DNA from: Ornithinimicrobium cavernae | GTDB taxonomy: Bacteria > Actinomycetota > Actinomycetes > Actinomycetales > Dermatophilaceae | Length of the DNA: 64,000 nucleotides | Assembly (NCBI RefSeq): GCF_003121625.1 | Contig: NZ_QDDJ01000003.1 | Span: 271,813-335,812, forward strand | Reading direction: 5' to 3' | In this document: in pieces, positions 27,098 to 35,662 of the stretch | Layout of the letters: each line of letters starts with the position of its first letter | Position numbering within the stretch: position 1 is the stretch's first letter | Notes under the pieces: model-generated | What the model saw: the letters and a program-made list of their open reading frames with translations, nothing else | Database searches by the model: none | Told to the model about the DNA's origin: nothing | Program-made: the position numbers and the translations under genes

Positions 27098-27898
27098 TCA
27101 GTCTGCGCGGCGCCGGGCGAGCAGCTCGCGGAGCACCAGCTGCACGTCCGCCTCGTCGGCGACCCGGTGCGTGGCGACGGTGTCACCGCTGCCGACCTTG
27201 ATGGTCACGTGGGGCGGCGGCAGCACGGCGAAGGCCTCCTCGTCGGTGACGTCGTCGCCGACGAAGAGCACGGCGTCGACCTCCCGCTCCCGCGCCAGGT
27301 CGTGCAGGGCCGTTCCCTTGCCGACGTGCTGGGTGGCCATCTCGAGCACCCCCTTGCCGGGGGTCACGACCAGGCCGGTATGCCGTGTGAGCACGGCCTC
27401 TGCCGCCCGCACCGCGGCCTCCGCGTCCTGGTCGGACAGCCCCCTCGTGTGCAGCACCAGCGAGTGCGGCTTGCGCTCGATGCGCGCCAGCGGGTGCGCC
27501 CTGATCATCTCCGCCAGGTCCTCGTCCAGCGCCTCGAAGCGTGCCCGCTCGGCCGTGTCCGCCCCGGGAGCGGTGGGGTAGTGCGATCCCTCCACGCCGT
27601 GGCTGCCGATGAGCACCAGCGGCTCACCCATCCCGGACAGCTCGCGCAGCGTCGCCAGGTCACGCCCGGACACGATGGCCACCAGGGTGTCGGCCAGTGC
27701 AGCCAGGCCGCTGAGCAGCTCGCTGCTGCCCGGCAGCGCACGGGCGTCCATCGGCTCGTCGACCAGGGGGGCGAGGGTGCCGTCGAAGTCCATCGCGACG
27801 AGGATCCGGGGCAGCCGGGCGAACTGGTCCAGGGCCTCCGACAGGCGGTGCGGCAGCCTGCCGGCGTCCGTCCGACCGGACGTGGGGTCGAGCGTCAT
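27098..27898 (-). CDS. otsB: trehalose-6-phosphate phosphatase
   Basis: The 266-residue HAD-superfamily phosphatase removes phosphate from trehalose-6-phosphate. Motif I is VAMDFDGTLAPLVDEP, motif II IVSGRD, motif III/IV Lys and FVGDDVTDEEAF. The ATG at 27898 overlaps the otsA stop by 4 nt (ATGA), fixing the start and implying coupled translation. Confidence 0.92.
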   Translation of the reverse strand: MTLDPTSGRTDAGRLPHRLSEALDQFARLPRILVAMDFDGTLAPLVDEPMDARALPGSSELLSGLAALADTLVAIVSGRDLATLRELSGMGEPLVLIGSHGVEGSHYPTAPGADTAERARFEALDEDLAEMIRAHPLARIERKPHSLVLHTRGLSDQDAEAAVRAAEAVLTRHTGLVVTPGKGVLEMATQHVGKGTALHDLAREREVDAVLFVGDDVTDEEAFAVLPPPHVTIKVGSGDTVATHRVADEADVQLVLRELLARRRAD

Positions 27899-29340
27899 CC
27901 GCGGCCCGGCTTCCCCGGGGCGGCCTCCAGCGCGGTGAGGTACCGCTGCGCCCAGGCGTGCACATCGTGCGAGCGGACCCGGCGCCGCATCGCCAGCATC
28001 CGCTTGCGGAGCGAGGCAGGATCCTCGCGCATCGCCGTGAGGATCGTCCCCTTGAGGCCGGCGATGTCGTGGGGATTGCACAGGAAGGCGCTGTTCAGCT
28101 CCTGGGCGGCCCCGGTGAACTCGCTGAGGACCAGGGCGCCGCGTCCGTCCCAGCGGCTGGCGACATACTCCTTGGCGACCAGGTTCATCCCGTCGCGGAG
28201 CGGGGTGACCAGCAGGACGTCCGCGGCCTGGAACAGCGCGGCCATCTCTTCCTTGGGGTAGGCGTGGTGCAGGTAGTGCACGGCGGTCGCGCCGATCCCG
28301 GAGTGGTCCCCGTTGATGCGGCCGACCTGACCGTCGACCTGGCTGCGGAGGTCCTGGTAGGCGCTCACCCGCTCCCGGCTCGGCGTGGCGATCTGGAGCA
28401 GGGTGACCTCGGGGGCCGCGATGTCACCGTCCGCGAAGAGCTCGGAGATCGCGCGCAGCCGGTGCCGGATGCCCTTGGTGTAGTCGAGCCGGTCGATGCC
28501 CAGGAGCACCGTGCGCGGGTTGCCGAGGGAGGCGCGGATCTCGCGGGAGCGTCGGCGGACCGCAGGGGTCCTGGCGAGCTCCTCCATCGCGGTGAAGTCG
28601 ATCGAGATCGGCACGCTGGCGGTGCGGACCCGACGCGGCTCGGCGCCGATCCGGCCGTCATCGGCCCCACGCCAGGAGATGACGTCACCCGTCGAGCTGG
28701 TCCCCAGCAGCTGGTGGCAGGCACGGGTGAAGTTGGCGGCATCGTTCGTGCGCTGGAAGCCCAGGAAGTCCGCGCCGAGCAGCCCACGGAGCACGGAGTG
28801 CCGCCACGGAAGCTGCCCGAACAGCTCCACCGGGGGGAACGGGATGTGGTTGAACCAGCCGATGCGCAGGTCCGGGCGCAGGCTCCGGAGCATCGCCGGC
28901 ACGAGCTGCAGCTGGTAGTCGTGCACCCAGACCGTCGCGCCCGTGTTGGCCACCTCGGAGATGGCCTGCGCGAACCGGGTGTTGACGCGTTGGTAGGACG
29001 CCCACCAGCTCCGGCGGAAGCGGGGCGGGACGATGACGTCGTGGTAGAGCGGCCAGAGCGTCTCGTTGCTGAAGCCCTCGTAGTGTCCGCGGACGTCCTC
29101 GGTGCTCAGTCCGATGGGGTGGAGCCGGACGCCGTTCCGGTCGAACGGCGCGACGTCCTCGCCGGGGTCACCGGCCCAACCGAGCCAGCAGGCGGTGCGG
29201 TCCTGCATCACCGCGTCCATGGCCGTCACCAGCCCGCCGGGGCTGGTCTGCCAGTGGGTCACGCCGTCGTCGTCGACCTCCCGGTCGACGGGCAGCCGGT
29301 TCGCGGCGACCACGAAGTCGAACCTGTCGTGCGGGGACAC
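27895..29340 (-). CDS. otsA: trehalose-6-phosphate synthase
   Basis: The GT20 enzyme joins UDP- or GDP-glucose to glucose-6-phosphate. Motifs include FVVAANRLPVDRE, TSPGGLVTAMDAVM, WVHDYQLQLVPAMLR, FNHIPFPPVELF, GIDRLDYTKGIRHRL and LRDGMNLVAKEYVA. The start is chosen at GTG 29340, 9 nt after GGAG; GTG 29343 and a longer frame to 29388 are alternatives. With otsB it makes trehalose as osmoprotectant and, in this lineage, for cell-envelope use. Confidence 0.92.
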   Translation of the reverse strand: MSPHDRFDFVVAANRLPVDREVDDDGVTHWQTSPGGLVTAMDAVMQDRTACWLGWAGDPGEDVAPFDRNGVRLHPIGLSTEDVRGHYEGFSNETLWPLYHDVIVPPRFRRSWWASYQRVNTRFAQAISEVANTGATVWVHDYQLQLVPAMLRSLRPDLRIGWFNHIPFPPVELFGQLPWRHSVLRGLLGADFLGFQRTNDAANFTRACHQLLGTSSTGDVISWRGADDGRIGAEPRRVRTASVPISIDFTAMEELARTPAVRRRSREIRASLGNPRTVLLGIDRLDYTKGIRHRLRAISELFADGDIAAPEVTLLQIATPSRERVSAYQDLRSQVDGQVGRINGDHSGIGATAVHYLHHAYPKEEMAALFQAADVLLVTPLRDGMNLVAKEYVASRWDGRGALVLSEFTGAAQELNSAFLCNPHDIAGLKGTILTAMREDPASLRKRMLAMRRRVRSHDVHAWAQRYLTALEAAPGKPGRG

Positions 29341-29557
29341 CACAACCACTCCATCGCTGTCTGATCGTCTGGGGCTCGCGCGGCGCAACCAGGGCGGCTG
29401 CCTGCCGCGGACCGACTCCGGCTCCTGCGCCGGAAACCATTGGGCCGTCCTGGTCGTTCCTGGCCTCGAGCCTAGTCGGGCCCGCAGGGGCCCGCGATCC
29501 GACCCCGCAGCCCCGACCGAGGGCCTCGGGGTGCACTACTGAGACGAGGAGACGCAA

Positions 29558-29563
29558 TACGGT
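29558..29563 (+). promoter_or_regulatory. -10 element of probable leaderless promoter (Ser/Thr kinase)
   Basis: TACGGT lies 7 nt before ATG 29571. Confidence 0.5.
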
Positions 29564-29570
29564 GGGAGCC

Positions 29571-31445
29571 ATGAGCGCCGAGTTCACCCCCTCTGCCGGG
29601 GGGCCCGACGAGGGGGCAGCCGCGCCGCCGCGGCGTCTCGGGGGCTACACCCTCGGCGCCCGGCTCGGCGCTGGTGGCATGGGCGTGGTGTGGCGGGCCC
29701 GTCCCGACGGAGCTCCCGACGACGGCAGCCGCGACGTCGCGGTCAAGGTGCTGCGGCCCCACATCGCTCACGACCCGGACGCCCGCAGACGGCTGGCACG
29801 GGAGGTGTCCACGCTCGCCCGCGTGAGCAGCCCGCGGATCGCCGCGGTGCTCGACGCGGACACCGAGGGGCCCTCGCCCTACATCGTCACCGAGTTCGTC
29901 CCGGGCCCGCCGCTGGACCAGGTGGTCGCGGCCCGGGGGCCCATCACGGGTGAGGCCCTCGTCGACCTCGGCCGGGGCCTCTCCGACGCGCTCACCGCGA
30001 TCCACCGGGGCGGCATCGTGCACCGGGACCTCAAGCCCGGCAACGTCCTCATGGTCGGGGCCGACCCGGTGGTGATCGACTTCGGCATCGCCCAGGTCGC
30101 CGACGACGTGCGGTTGACGATGACCGGCCTGGTGATGGGCACACCGGGCTACCTCTCGCCGGAGGTCGTCGAGGGCGGAGCCGTGACCGAGGCGACCGAC
30201 TGGTGGGGATGGGCCGCGACGCTGGCGTTCGCGGCCAGCGGCACACCCCCCTTCGGGCGGGGACCGATGAGCGTGGTCCTGGACCGGGTGATCCGGGGGC
30301 GCACCCAGCTGGACGACGTCGACCCCGCGCTGCGACCGCTGCTCGCTGCCGCCCTGGACCCGGAGCCCGACCGACGCCCCCACAGCACGGAGGTGATGCG
30401 GGCGCTGGAGCTGTATGCCGCGCACCGCCCGGTCACCGAGGCGCTCACCGTGCACATGCCCCGGCCCGCTGCCAGCCAGCCCGCTCAGGAGGGTCGCCGG
30501 CAGGACGGGCGCGCGAACCGCACCCCGCCCGAGGCATGGCCCTCGGTCCCCGCGACCGCCGTGACCCCGCGGACCGACCCGACGCGCGTGCAGCCTGTCC
30601 CTCCGACACCACAGACGCGGGCGGCGCCGCAGGCCGCACCGGAGGTGGCGCGGTCGCGGGCCGGGGAGCGCCGCGGTGACCAGCCGTACGGGCCGCCGGG
30701 CGCCGCGCCCTACGGTGCACCAGCGGGCTCGCCGTACGGCCCGCCGTCCTACGGTCCACCGTCGGGTTCGCCCTACGCCCGACCGGGCGGTCCGGCCCCT
30801 CTGGCGCCCGCCCGCGGACCCGATCCGCGCATCGGGCGGCCGATGCGCACCGGCACGATCCTCACCGCCCTCGTGGCGCTGGTCGGTCTGGCCGCGCTCG
30901 CGCCGCTGCTGTCGTGGGGGCTCCTCGTCATCTGGTCGGTCGCCGCGCGGACCGTCGACCATGCCGTGACGGCGCTCGTGCTGCGCAGGCACGAGGCCGG
31001 ACCACGCCGGTCGGACGTGCCGCTCGCCGTCCTGACCAGTCCGTGGCACCTGTTTGTCTCGGCCCTCTCGACGGGGCTGGCGATCCTCCTGCCGATCGCG
31101 TTCGCGGTGGCGGCCACGGTCATCACCGCGGGCGGGCTGACCGAGACGGGCCTGCTCAGGGTGGGCGTGGAGCATCCGGTGCCCGTCGCTGTGGGCAGTC
31201 TGCTCGGCATGCTCATGGCCTGGTGGGGGCCGGGTGGGCTGGCGCTGCGCCGCGGCACCCGCACGATGGTCCGCTCGATCCTGCCCGGGCAGCTCCTGAC
31301 CCAGGTCGTCGCCACCGTGCTGCTCGTGGGTGGGGTGTCGGTCCTGGGATGGACGGTCCTCGACGCCGGCACCGTCTCGTGGTGGCCCACGACGTGGAGC
31401 ACCGCCCCGTTCGCCGACCTGATCCCGCAGGTGCTCCGCCCGTGA
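29571..31445 (+). CDS. membrane-anchored Ser/Thr protein kinase
   Basis: The 624-residue Hanks-type kinase has P-loop LGAGGMGVVW, catalytic Lys in VAVKVL, catalytic loop IVHRDLKPGNVL, DFG in VIDFGIAQ and APE-like GTPGYLSPEV. After the kinase (to about residue 280) comes a Pro-rich stretch with repeated YGPP/PYGAP segments, then roughly four membrane helices (about 430-620). There are no PASTA repeats, so it is not PknB-like; a sensory role for the membrane part is inference. The N-terminal 15 residues precede the kinase domain. Confidence 0.9.
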   Translation: MSAEFTPSAGGPDEGAAAPPRRLGGYTLGARLGAGGMGVVWRARPDGAPDDGSRDVAVKVLRPHIAHDPDARRRLAREVSTLARVSSPRIAAVLDADTEGPSPYIVTEFVPGPPLDQVVAARGPITGEALVDLGRGLSDALTAIHRGGIVHRDLKPGNVLMVGADPVVIDFGIAQVADDVRLTMTGLVMGTPGYLSPEVVEGGAVTEATDWWGWAATLAFAASGTPPFGRGPMSVVLDRVIRGRTQLDDVDPALRPLLAAALDPEPDRRPHSTEVMRALELYAAHRPVTEALTVHMPRPAASQPAQEGRRQDGRANRTPPEAWPSVPATAVTPRTDPTRVQPVPPTPQTRAAPQAAPEVARSRAGERRGDQPYGPPGAAPYGAPAGSPYGPPSYGPPSGSPYARPGGPAPLAPARGPDPRIGRPMRTGTILTALVALVGLAALAPLLSWGLLVIWSVAARTVDHAVTALVLRRHEAGPRRSDVPLAVLTSPWHLFVSALSTGLAILLPIAFAVAATVITAGGLTETGLLRVGVEHPVPVAVGSLLGMLMAWWGPGGLALRRGTRTMVRSILPGQLLTQVVATVLLVGGVSVLGWTVLDAGTVSWWPTTWSTAPFADLIPQVLRP

Positions 31446-31534
31446 GTCGCGCCGCGACCGCGCCGGCACGCGCCGTGGGGCACGGGCGGACGCCGATCCG
31501 CTGCTGGGGGTAGCACGTTCGGGGTGGTCCTGGG

Positions 31535-31540
31535 TACTGT
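31535..31540 (+). promoter_or_regulatory. probable -10 of the rpf transcript
   Basis: TACTGT upstream of the riboswitch would start the transcript near 31547, leaving about 60 nt before the aptamer. Confidence 0.4.
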
Positions 31541-31604
31541 GGCGCGTGGCCCAGGACGGGCCACAGAAGTGCATAAGCCAGAACACCACACGCACGGCGT
31601 GTGC

Positions 31605-31775
31605 CCCTGAGGCGCCGAACCTCGTCACCAGGGCACAACCTCCGGACCGTCCGGACGCCAGACGAGGGTGGGGGACCCGTGATGACGCCGGCCCCGGCGT
31701 CTTGGGGTGAAGCCGCGCCAGCGGCCGGGCACCTGACCGCCCGAACCCGACAGCTAACCCCGCAGGCGCACGTCA
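31605..31775 (+). ncRNA. c-di-AMP riboswitch (ydaO-yuaA type)
   Basis: The leader of the rpf gene contains the conserved ydaO blocks in order: GGGGGACCC (about 31670-31678), GGGGTGA followed by AGCCG (31704 on), and CCGAACCCGACAGCTAACC (31741-31759) ending GCAGGCGC, which can pair with GGCGCC at 31611-31616 to close P1. This class binds cyclic di-AMP and in Actinobacteria commonly precedes resuscitation-promoting-factor and cell-wall hydrolase genes, shutting expression down when the ligand is high. The 348-bp stretch 31446-31793 has no gene. Confidence 0.88.
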
Positions 31776-31793
31776 GGAAGGTTGAACCCCCTC

Positions 31794-32573
31794 ATGGCCA
31801 CTGCCAAGCACCGTAAGCCCCGCACGCCCCTTGTCCCGCTCGCCCGGCGGGCCGGTGGTCTCTCCGTCGTCGCGGCGGCCGCCGCCGCCAGCATCGGAGT
31901 GTCTGCCCCCGTCGCGAGCGCCGACTCCGTCTGGGACCGTGTCGCCGCCTGTGAGTCCGGCGGCAACTGGTCGATCAACACCGGCAACGGTTACTACGGC
32001 GGGCTGCAGTTCAGCGCGCAGACCTGGTCCGGTTTCGGTGGCGGCCAGTACGCGGCCTACGCCCACCAGGCCAGCAGGTCCCAGCAGATCGCCATCGCCC
32101 AGAAGGTCCTGGCCACGCAGGGGCCCGGGGCCTGGCCGGTGTGCTCCGTGCGCGCCGGGCTGACCCGCTCCAACGGTGGTGCCGGCTCCACGGCGCCTGC
32201 GCCGGCCCCGGCCCCCGAGCAGCCGCGTCAGTCCACCGCCCCCTCGCGTGAGGCCTCGGCGTCCCGCAGCGCGGGGCCGGTCAACCCCACGGTGAGCGTC
32301 ACGGGTCTGCTGGTCCGGGACGGCATCAGGGGGCCGCTGACCACGGCCACCATCCAGCGCTGGGTGGGCACCCACCCCGATGGCATCTTCGGGCCGATCA
32401 CCACCAGGGCGCTGCAGAAGACGGTCGGGACCTACCCCGACGGCGTCTGGGGCCCGGACTCCCAGGCCGCGCTCCAGGACTACCTCGGCATCGAGCGGGA
32501 CGGGTCGACCTCCATGAACCACCGCACCGTGGTCGCCCTGCAGAACTACCTCAACCGCAACGTGATCGGCTGA
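31794..32573 (+). CDS. resuscitation-promoting-factor-like muralytic protein
   Basis: The 259-residue secreted protein has a signal peptide (cleavage near ASA-DSV, about residue 44), a transglycosylase-like Rpf domain with catalytic Glu in DRVAACESGGNW and GGLQFSAQTW, a Pro/Ala/Ser linker and a C-terminal region with repeats GTHPDGIFGPITTRALQ and GTYPDGVWGPDSQAALQ that resemble peptidoglycan-binding modules. It cleaves peptidoglycan outside the cell. AGGAAGG precedes the ATG at 31794; a TTG at 31782 is less likely. Control is by the upstream c-di-AMP riboswitch. Confidence 0.9.
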   Translation: MATAKHRKPRTPLVPLARRAGGLSVVAAAAAASIGVSAPVASADSVWDRVAACESGGNWSINTGNGYYGGLQFSAQTWSGFGGGQYAAYAHQASRSQQIAIAQKVLATQGPGAWPVCSVRAGLTRSNGGAGSTAPAPAPAPEQPRQSTAPSREASASRSAGPVNPTVSVTGLLVRDGIRGPLTTATIQRWVGTHPDGIFGPITTRALQKTVGTYPDGVWGPDSQAALQDYLGIERDGSTSMNHRTVVALQNYLNRNVIG

Positions 32574-32586
32574 CCTCCGCCGACGC

Positions 32587-32623
32587 GTCGGGCCCGGCAC
32601 CGCTCGCCGGTGCCGGGCCCGAC
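32587..32623 (+). terminator. terminator of rpf
   Basis: A perfect 16-bp stem with a 5-nt loop starts 13 nt after the rpf stop (arms GTCGGGCCCGGCACCG and its complement). Only a weak T-rich tail follows. Confidence 0.75.
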
Positions 32624-32708
32624 CTGTGTTCCCGCGGGAGGCCGCCATGTGCTCGCGGCCCCCTTCGGCAGGTACCATCTCCTCGTTGTCGGCCACTGGC
32701 GCTGACAC

Positions 32709-32781
32709 GCCCCTGTAGCTCAGTTGGTAGAGCATCCGCCTTGTAAGCGGACGGTCGCGGGTTCGACTCCTGTCGGGGGCT
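32709..32781 (+). tRNA. tRNA-Thr (anticodon TGT)
   Basis: A 73-nt cloverleaf: acceptor GCCCCTG pairs with CGGGGGC (32774-32780) plus discriminator T; D-arm TAGCTCAGTTGGTAGAGCA; anticodon stem TCCGC/GCGGA with loop CTTGTAA, anticodon TGT; T-loop GTTCGACTC. The 3' CCA is not encoded. A possible promoter -10 (TACCAT) is at 32673-32678. Confidence 0.95.
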
Positions 32782-32831
32782 CCCACCCGCTCCTGCCGTG
32801 ACGGCGCGGGCGACCGCACCGGACGACCGGC

Positions 32832-33686
32832 TCAGAGGTGAACGGTCACGTCGGCCTCCGCGCGCAGGTCCTCGAGCAGCACCTGCACCGCCTCGTTCTC
32901 CTTCTCCGACGTCAGCTGTGCCGCGAGCTGCTCCTTGACCTCCTCGAAGGGCGGGACCTCCGCGCCCCCCGAGCCGGACTCGGCGCCTCCCGCGCCCTGC
33001 TGGGCCGACAGCTCGTCGTAGAGCGCCCGCAGCTCCTCCTCGGTCGGCTCCTCGACCTTGGCCTCCTGCTCGATGAGCTGGTCGATCTTGACCTTCTTCT
33101 CGACCTCGGCATCGACCTCGTCGGCAGTCATCCCCTGCTCCTCGAGGGCGGTGAGGAACTCCTCGCCGGAGGCCATGCCGCTGCTCTTGGCCAGCTCCTC
33201 GAGCTCGGCGTCGATGTCCTCGGGGGTGGCCTCGAAGCCGTGTTCGGCGGAGGCCTGGAGCAGCAGCTCGCTGCTGACCAGGCTCTCGACCGTCTGCTCC
33301 CGAAGGGCCGCCTCGTCAACCGGCTGCCCGGTCATTTCCGTCTGTGCCGAGGCCTGTTCAAAACTGCTCTGATAGGCCTCGCTGAACTCGTCCTTGGAGA
33401 TCTCGGTGTCATTCACCTGGGCGACCACGTCGGGCACGTCCGACAGGTCGGGTGCCTGGGCCTGCCCGTCCGGCCCAGCGGTGCCCGCCGCGCCGTCCGG
33501 ACCCCCGCTCGCCGCCGACCCGTCCGGTGCGGCCGACTGCGCCGCATCCTCGGATCCTGGTGCAGCAGAGGCATTCTGAGTTGCTCCTGCGTCGTCGGCG
33601 CCGGTCTGCTCATCGGTGCTGCAGGAGGCAGTCCCGAGCAGGCAGACGGCCAGCCCGAGGCTGGTGAGCCATGTCGTCTTCCGCAT
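32832..33686 (-). CDS. SurA-like peptidyl-prolyl isomerase/foldase lipoprotein
   Basis: The 284-residue lipoprotein has signal peptide and lipobox LLGTASCS, a low-complexity Ala/Gly/Asp/Pro segment (about 25-85), then a SurA N-terminal-type helical domain (VVAQVNDTEISKDEFSEAYQ, LVSSELLLQASAEHGFEATP). It is strongly acidic throughout. No PPIase (rotamase) core is seen, so chaperone-like activity is the more likely role. ATG 33686 is the start; the upstream in-frame region is AT-rich intergenic DNA. Confidence 0.8.
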   Translation of the reverse strand: MRKTTWLTSLGLAVCLLGTASCSTDEQTGADDAGATQNASAAPGSEDAAQSAAPDGSAASGGPDGAAGTAGPDGQAQAPDLSDVPDVVAQVNDTEISKDEFSEAYQSSFEQASAQTEMTGQPVDEAALREQTVESLVSSELLLQASAEHGFEATPEDIDAELEELAKSSGMASGEEFLTALEEQGMTADEVDAEVEKKVKIDQLIEQEAKVEEPTEEELRALYDELSAQQGAGGAESGSGGAEVPPFEEVKEQLAAQLTSEKENEAVQVLLEDLRAEADVTVHL

Positions 33687-33689
33687 TGT

Positions 33690-33811
33690 TCTCCCTCGTG
33701 TCGAAATGGTCGGCCAACGTATCACGAATGAATAAATGATCACCCTCAGAATTCTCAGAGAATTGCCAGGAAGGCGTTCAGGATATTGCCAGAAAAGGCT
33801 GTGTGAATTGT
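33690..33811. other. AT-rich intergenic patch with palindrome
   Basis: The DNA between the foldase and FUSC genes is far more AT-rich than its surroundings. It holds a perfect 15-bp palindrome AATTCTCAGAGAATT (33750-33764) and two ATTGCCAGRAA copies (about 33762 and 33785). The foldase promoter (minus strand) must lie here; TACGTT about 34 bp before the ATG is a candidate -10. Confidence 0.6.
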
Positions 33812-35617
33812 TCAGCCCAGTGGTGGGCGGTTGCCCACGATCTCGCGCACAGCGCGGACCTCCGCCTCGGCAGGCACGTCACCGCGCCCGATCCGGGTGG
33901 CCAGCTCGCGGGCCGTCGCCTCGGCGGGGAGCACCCGCTCGAGCGGCTCACCCGGGGCCTCCTGGGAGGCGGTGGCGAGCACGGTGAAGCCGAGCCAGGC
34001 GGTGGCGTCGCGGACCGGGACCAGGTCGGTGACGCGCTCCGGCTCGTCGCGGATCGCCCGGCCCGCGAGGGCCGAGAGCTCCTGCAGGTCCAGGGCCAGC
34101 TCGCGCTGGGCGGCGAGCCCCGCCGGCTCCTGGTGCCGGCCGCGACCGAGCAGCGCGATCACCTCGGCGCTCGCCGCGACCGCTCGTGCCAGGTGGGCAG
34201 TGAGCATGCCGCGGCTGGACCGCCATCCGACGAGCCAGGGGACCAGGACGCCGCAGAGCACCCCGATCCCGGTGTCGAGAAGGCGGTCCTGGGCGATCGC
34301 CAGGGCGGCCTGCCCGGAGCCCGCCGTCCCGATGGTCAGGGCGAGCGGCGTCATGAACACGACGGCCAGCGTGTAGTTGCGGACGACGCACAGCTCGACC
34401 AGCCCCTGCAGCGTCACGATGGTGACCACGACCATCCACGGCCCGCTCTCGGAGAAGCCGCCGAGCAGGAACAGCCCGATCCCCAGGGTCGTGCCCACGA
34501 GCCGCTCGACGGAGCGGATGGTGGTGGCCCGGCGGTCCATCCCGGTGTGCAGGACCAGCGCGGCGGCGGCCATCGCCCAGTACATGTGGGAGCTGCCGAC
34601 CAGCACCCCTGCGGTGACACCGGCTGCCGCGATCCCGGCCGCGACGCGGACGGCAGCCTGCAGCGCCGCGGTCGGCCAGCGGAGGGCGCGGGCGATCAGG
34701 CGGCGCAGCTGCGGTCGTCCCAACGGCGCCGCGGTCGGCTCGCCCCCGAGGTCCGGGTTCGGCTGGTGGCCGGGGAGCAAGCGCTGGGAGTAGCGCTGCT
34801 GGTGGATGATCAGGTCGGTCGCGAGCTCCGCCCTGCGGTCCTGGTCGGTGACCCGCACCGCGGCGCCCGGCGGCTGGTCGTCCGTCAGGAGCTCGGGCTC
34901 ACCGCCGTCCCACAGGGTGGTCCAGGCGTCGTGGATGGCGTTGGTGGCCGCAGTGCTGAGGTCCTCCGCCTCGTCGTCACCGGGCTCGGTCGCCAGGAAC
35001 CGGTCGACCGCCCGGCCCGCCGCCGCGACGGCCGCCCGCTCCGGCCCGAGGCGGTCGAGCAGCAGGTCGAACAGCGCGATGGGCACCGCCACGAGGGCGC
35101 CGGTGGTGGTGGCCAGCACCAGGCTCCCGGGGTCGAGACCGCGGGTGGGCAGGTAGCCGCCGATGCCGACGATGAGCACGAAGAAGAAGGCTCCCGGCGG
35201 GCCGAGGCGCAGCGCGTGGGCCAGGAAGGTCGCGAACGCGCCCACGGCGGCGGTGGCGCCGATCGACAGCAGGAGGTTGCCGGAGACCAGCACCCCCAGG
35301 GACATGCCGGCGATCAGGCCCAGGGCCACCAGTGCCAGCACCCGGATCCGGCTGCGGAGCGGTCGACCGGCGCCGTAGAGCACGGTGAACGCGCCCGTGC
35401 CGCAGAGCAGCCCCCACGCCTGGTGGCCGGCCGCCGTGGCGATGGTCAGGGGGACCGCGAACGCGATCGCCGCCCGCAGCGCCACGGGCCACCGGGTCGG
35501 GGGACGCACCTCCCAGCGCAGGCCACGGAAGGGGGTCACCGCCGCGGACGCCAGCTGCTCGGCACCCCGGACCGCCCGCCGACGGGCCCGGCGCACCGCG
35601 CGGCGGGAGAAGCTCAC
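33812..35617 (-). CDS. FUSC family membrane transporter
   Basis: The 601-residue protein has two blocks of about five to six membrane helices (residues 45-190 and 330-455) separated and followed by soluble helical regions, the layout of fusaric-acid-resistance/YccS-type aromatic compound exporters. The second block includes HMYWAMAAAALVLHTGMDRR and the RLVGTTLGIGLFLLGG signature. Start GTG 35617. Substrate unknown. Confidence 0.8.
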   Translation of the reverse strand: MSFSRRAVRRARRRAVRGAEQLASAAVTPFRGLRWEVRPPTRWPVALRAAIAFAVPLTIATAAGHQAWGLLCGTGAFTVLYGAGRPLRSRIRVLALVALGLIAGMSLGVLVSGNLLLSIGATAAVGAFATFLAHALRLGPPGAFFFVLIVGIGGYLPTRGLDPGSLVLATTTGALVAVPIALFDLLLDRLGPERAAVAAAGRAVDRFLATEPGDDEAEDLSTAATNAIHDAWTTLWDGGEPELLTDDQPPGAAVRVTDQDRRAELATDLIIHQQRYSQRLLPGHQPNPDLGGEPTAAPLGRPQLRRLIARALRWPTAALQAAVRVAAGIAAAGVTAGVLVGSSHMYWAMAAAALVLHTGMDRRATTIRSVERLVGTTLGIGLFLLGGFSESGPWMVVVTIVTLQGLVELCVVRNYTLAVVFMTPLALTIGTAGSGQAALAIAQDRLLDTGIGVLCGVLVPWLVGWRSSRGMLTAHLARAVAASAEVIALLGRGRHQEPAGLAAQRELALDLQELSALAGRAIRDEPERVTDLVPVRDATAWLGFTVLATASQEAPGEPLERVLPAEATARELATRIGRGDVPAEAEVRAVREIVGNRPPLG

Positions 35618-35662
35618 ACGGCCCCCCGCGCGGTCGTCATCAGCCCCACCACGCTCACGGCA

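Noticed and set aside
27958..29364. 468-codon plus-strand open frame opposite otsA
   Set aside because: Antisense shadow of otsA with the low-complexity Arg/Gly/Ala composition typical of such frames.
29472..31628. 718-codon minus-strand open frame opposite the Ser/Thr kinase and riboswitch
   Set aside because: Composition is Arg/Gly/His-rich without domains, and it runs through the riboswitch.
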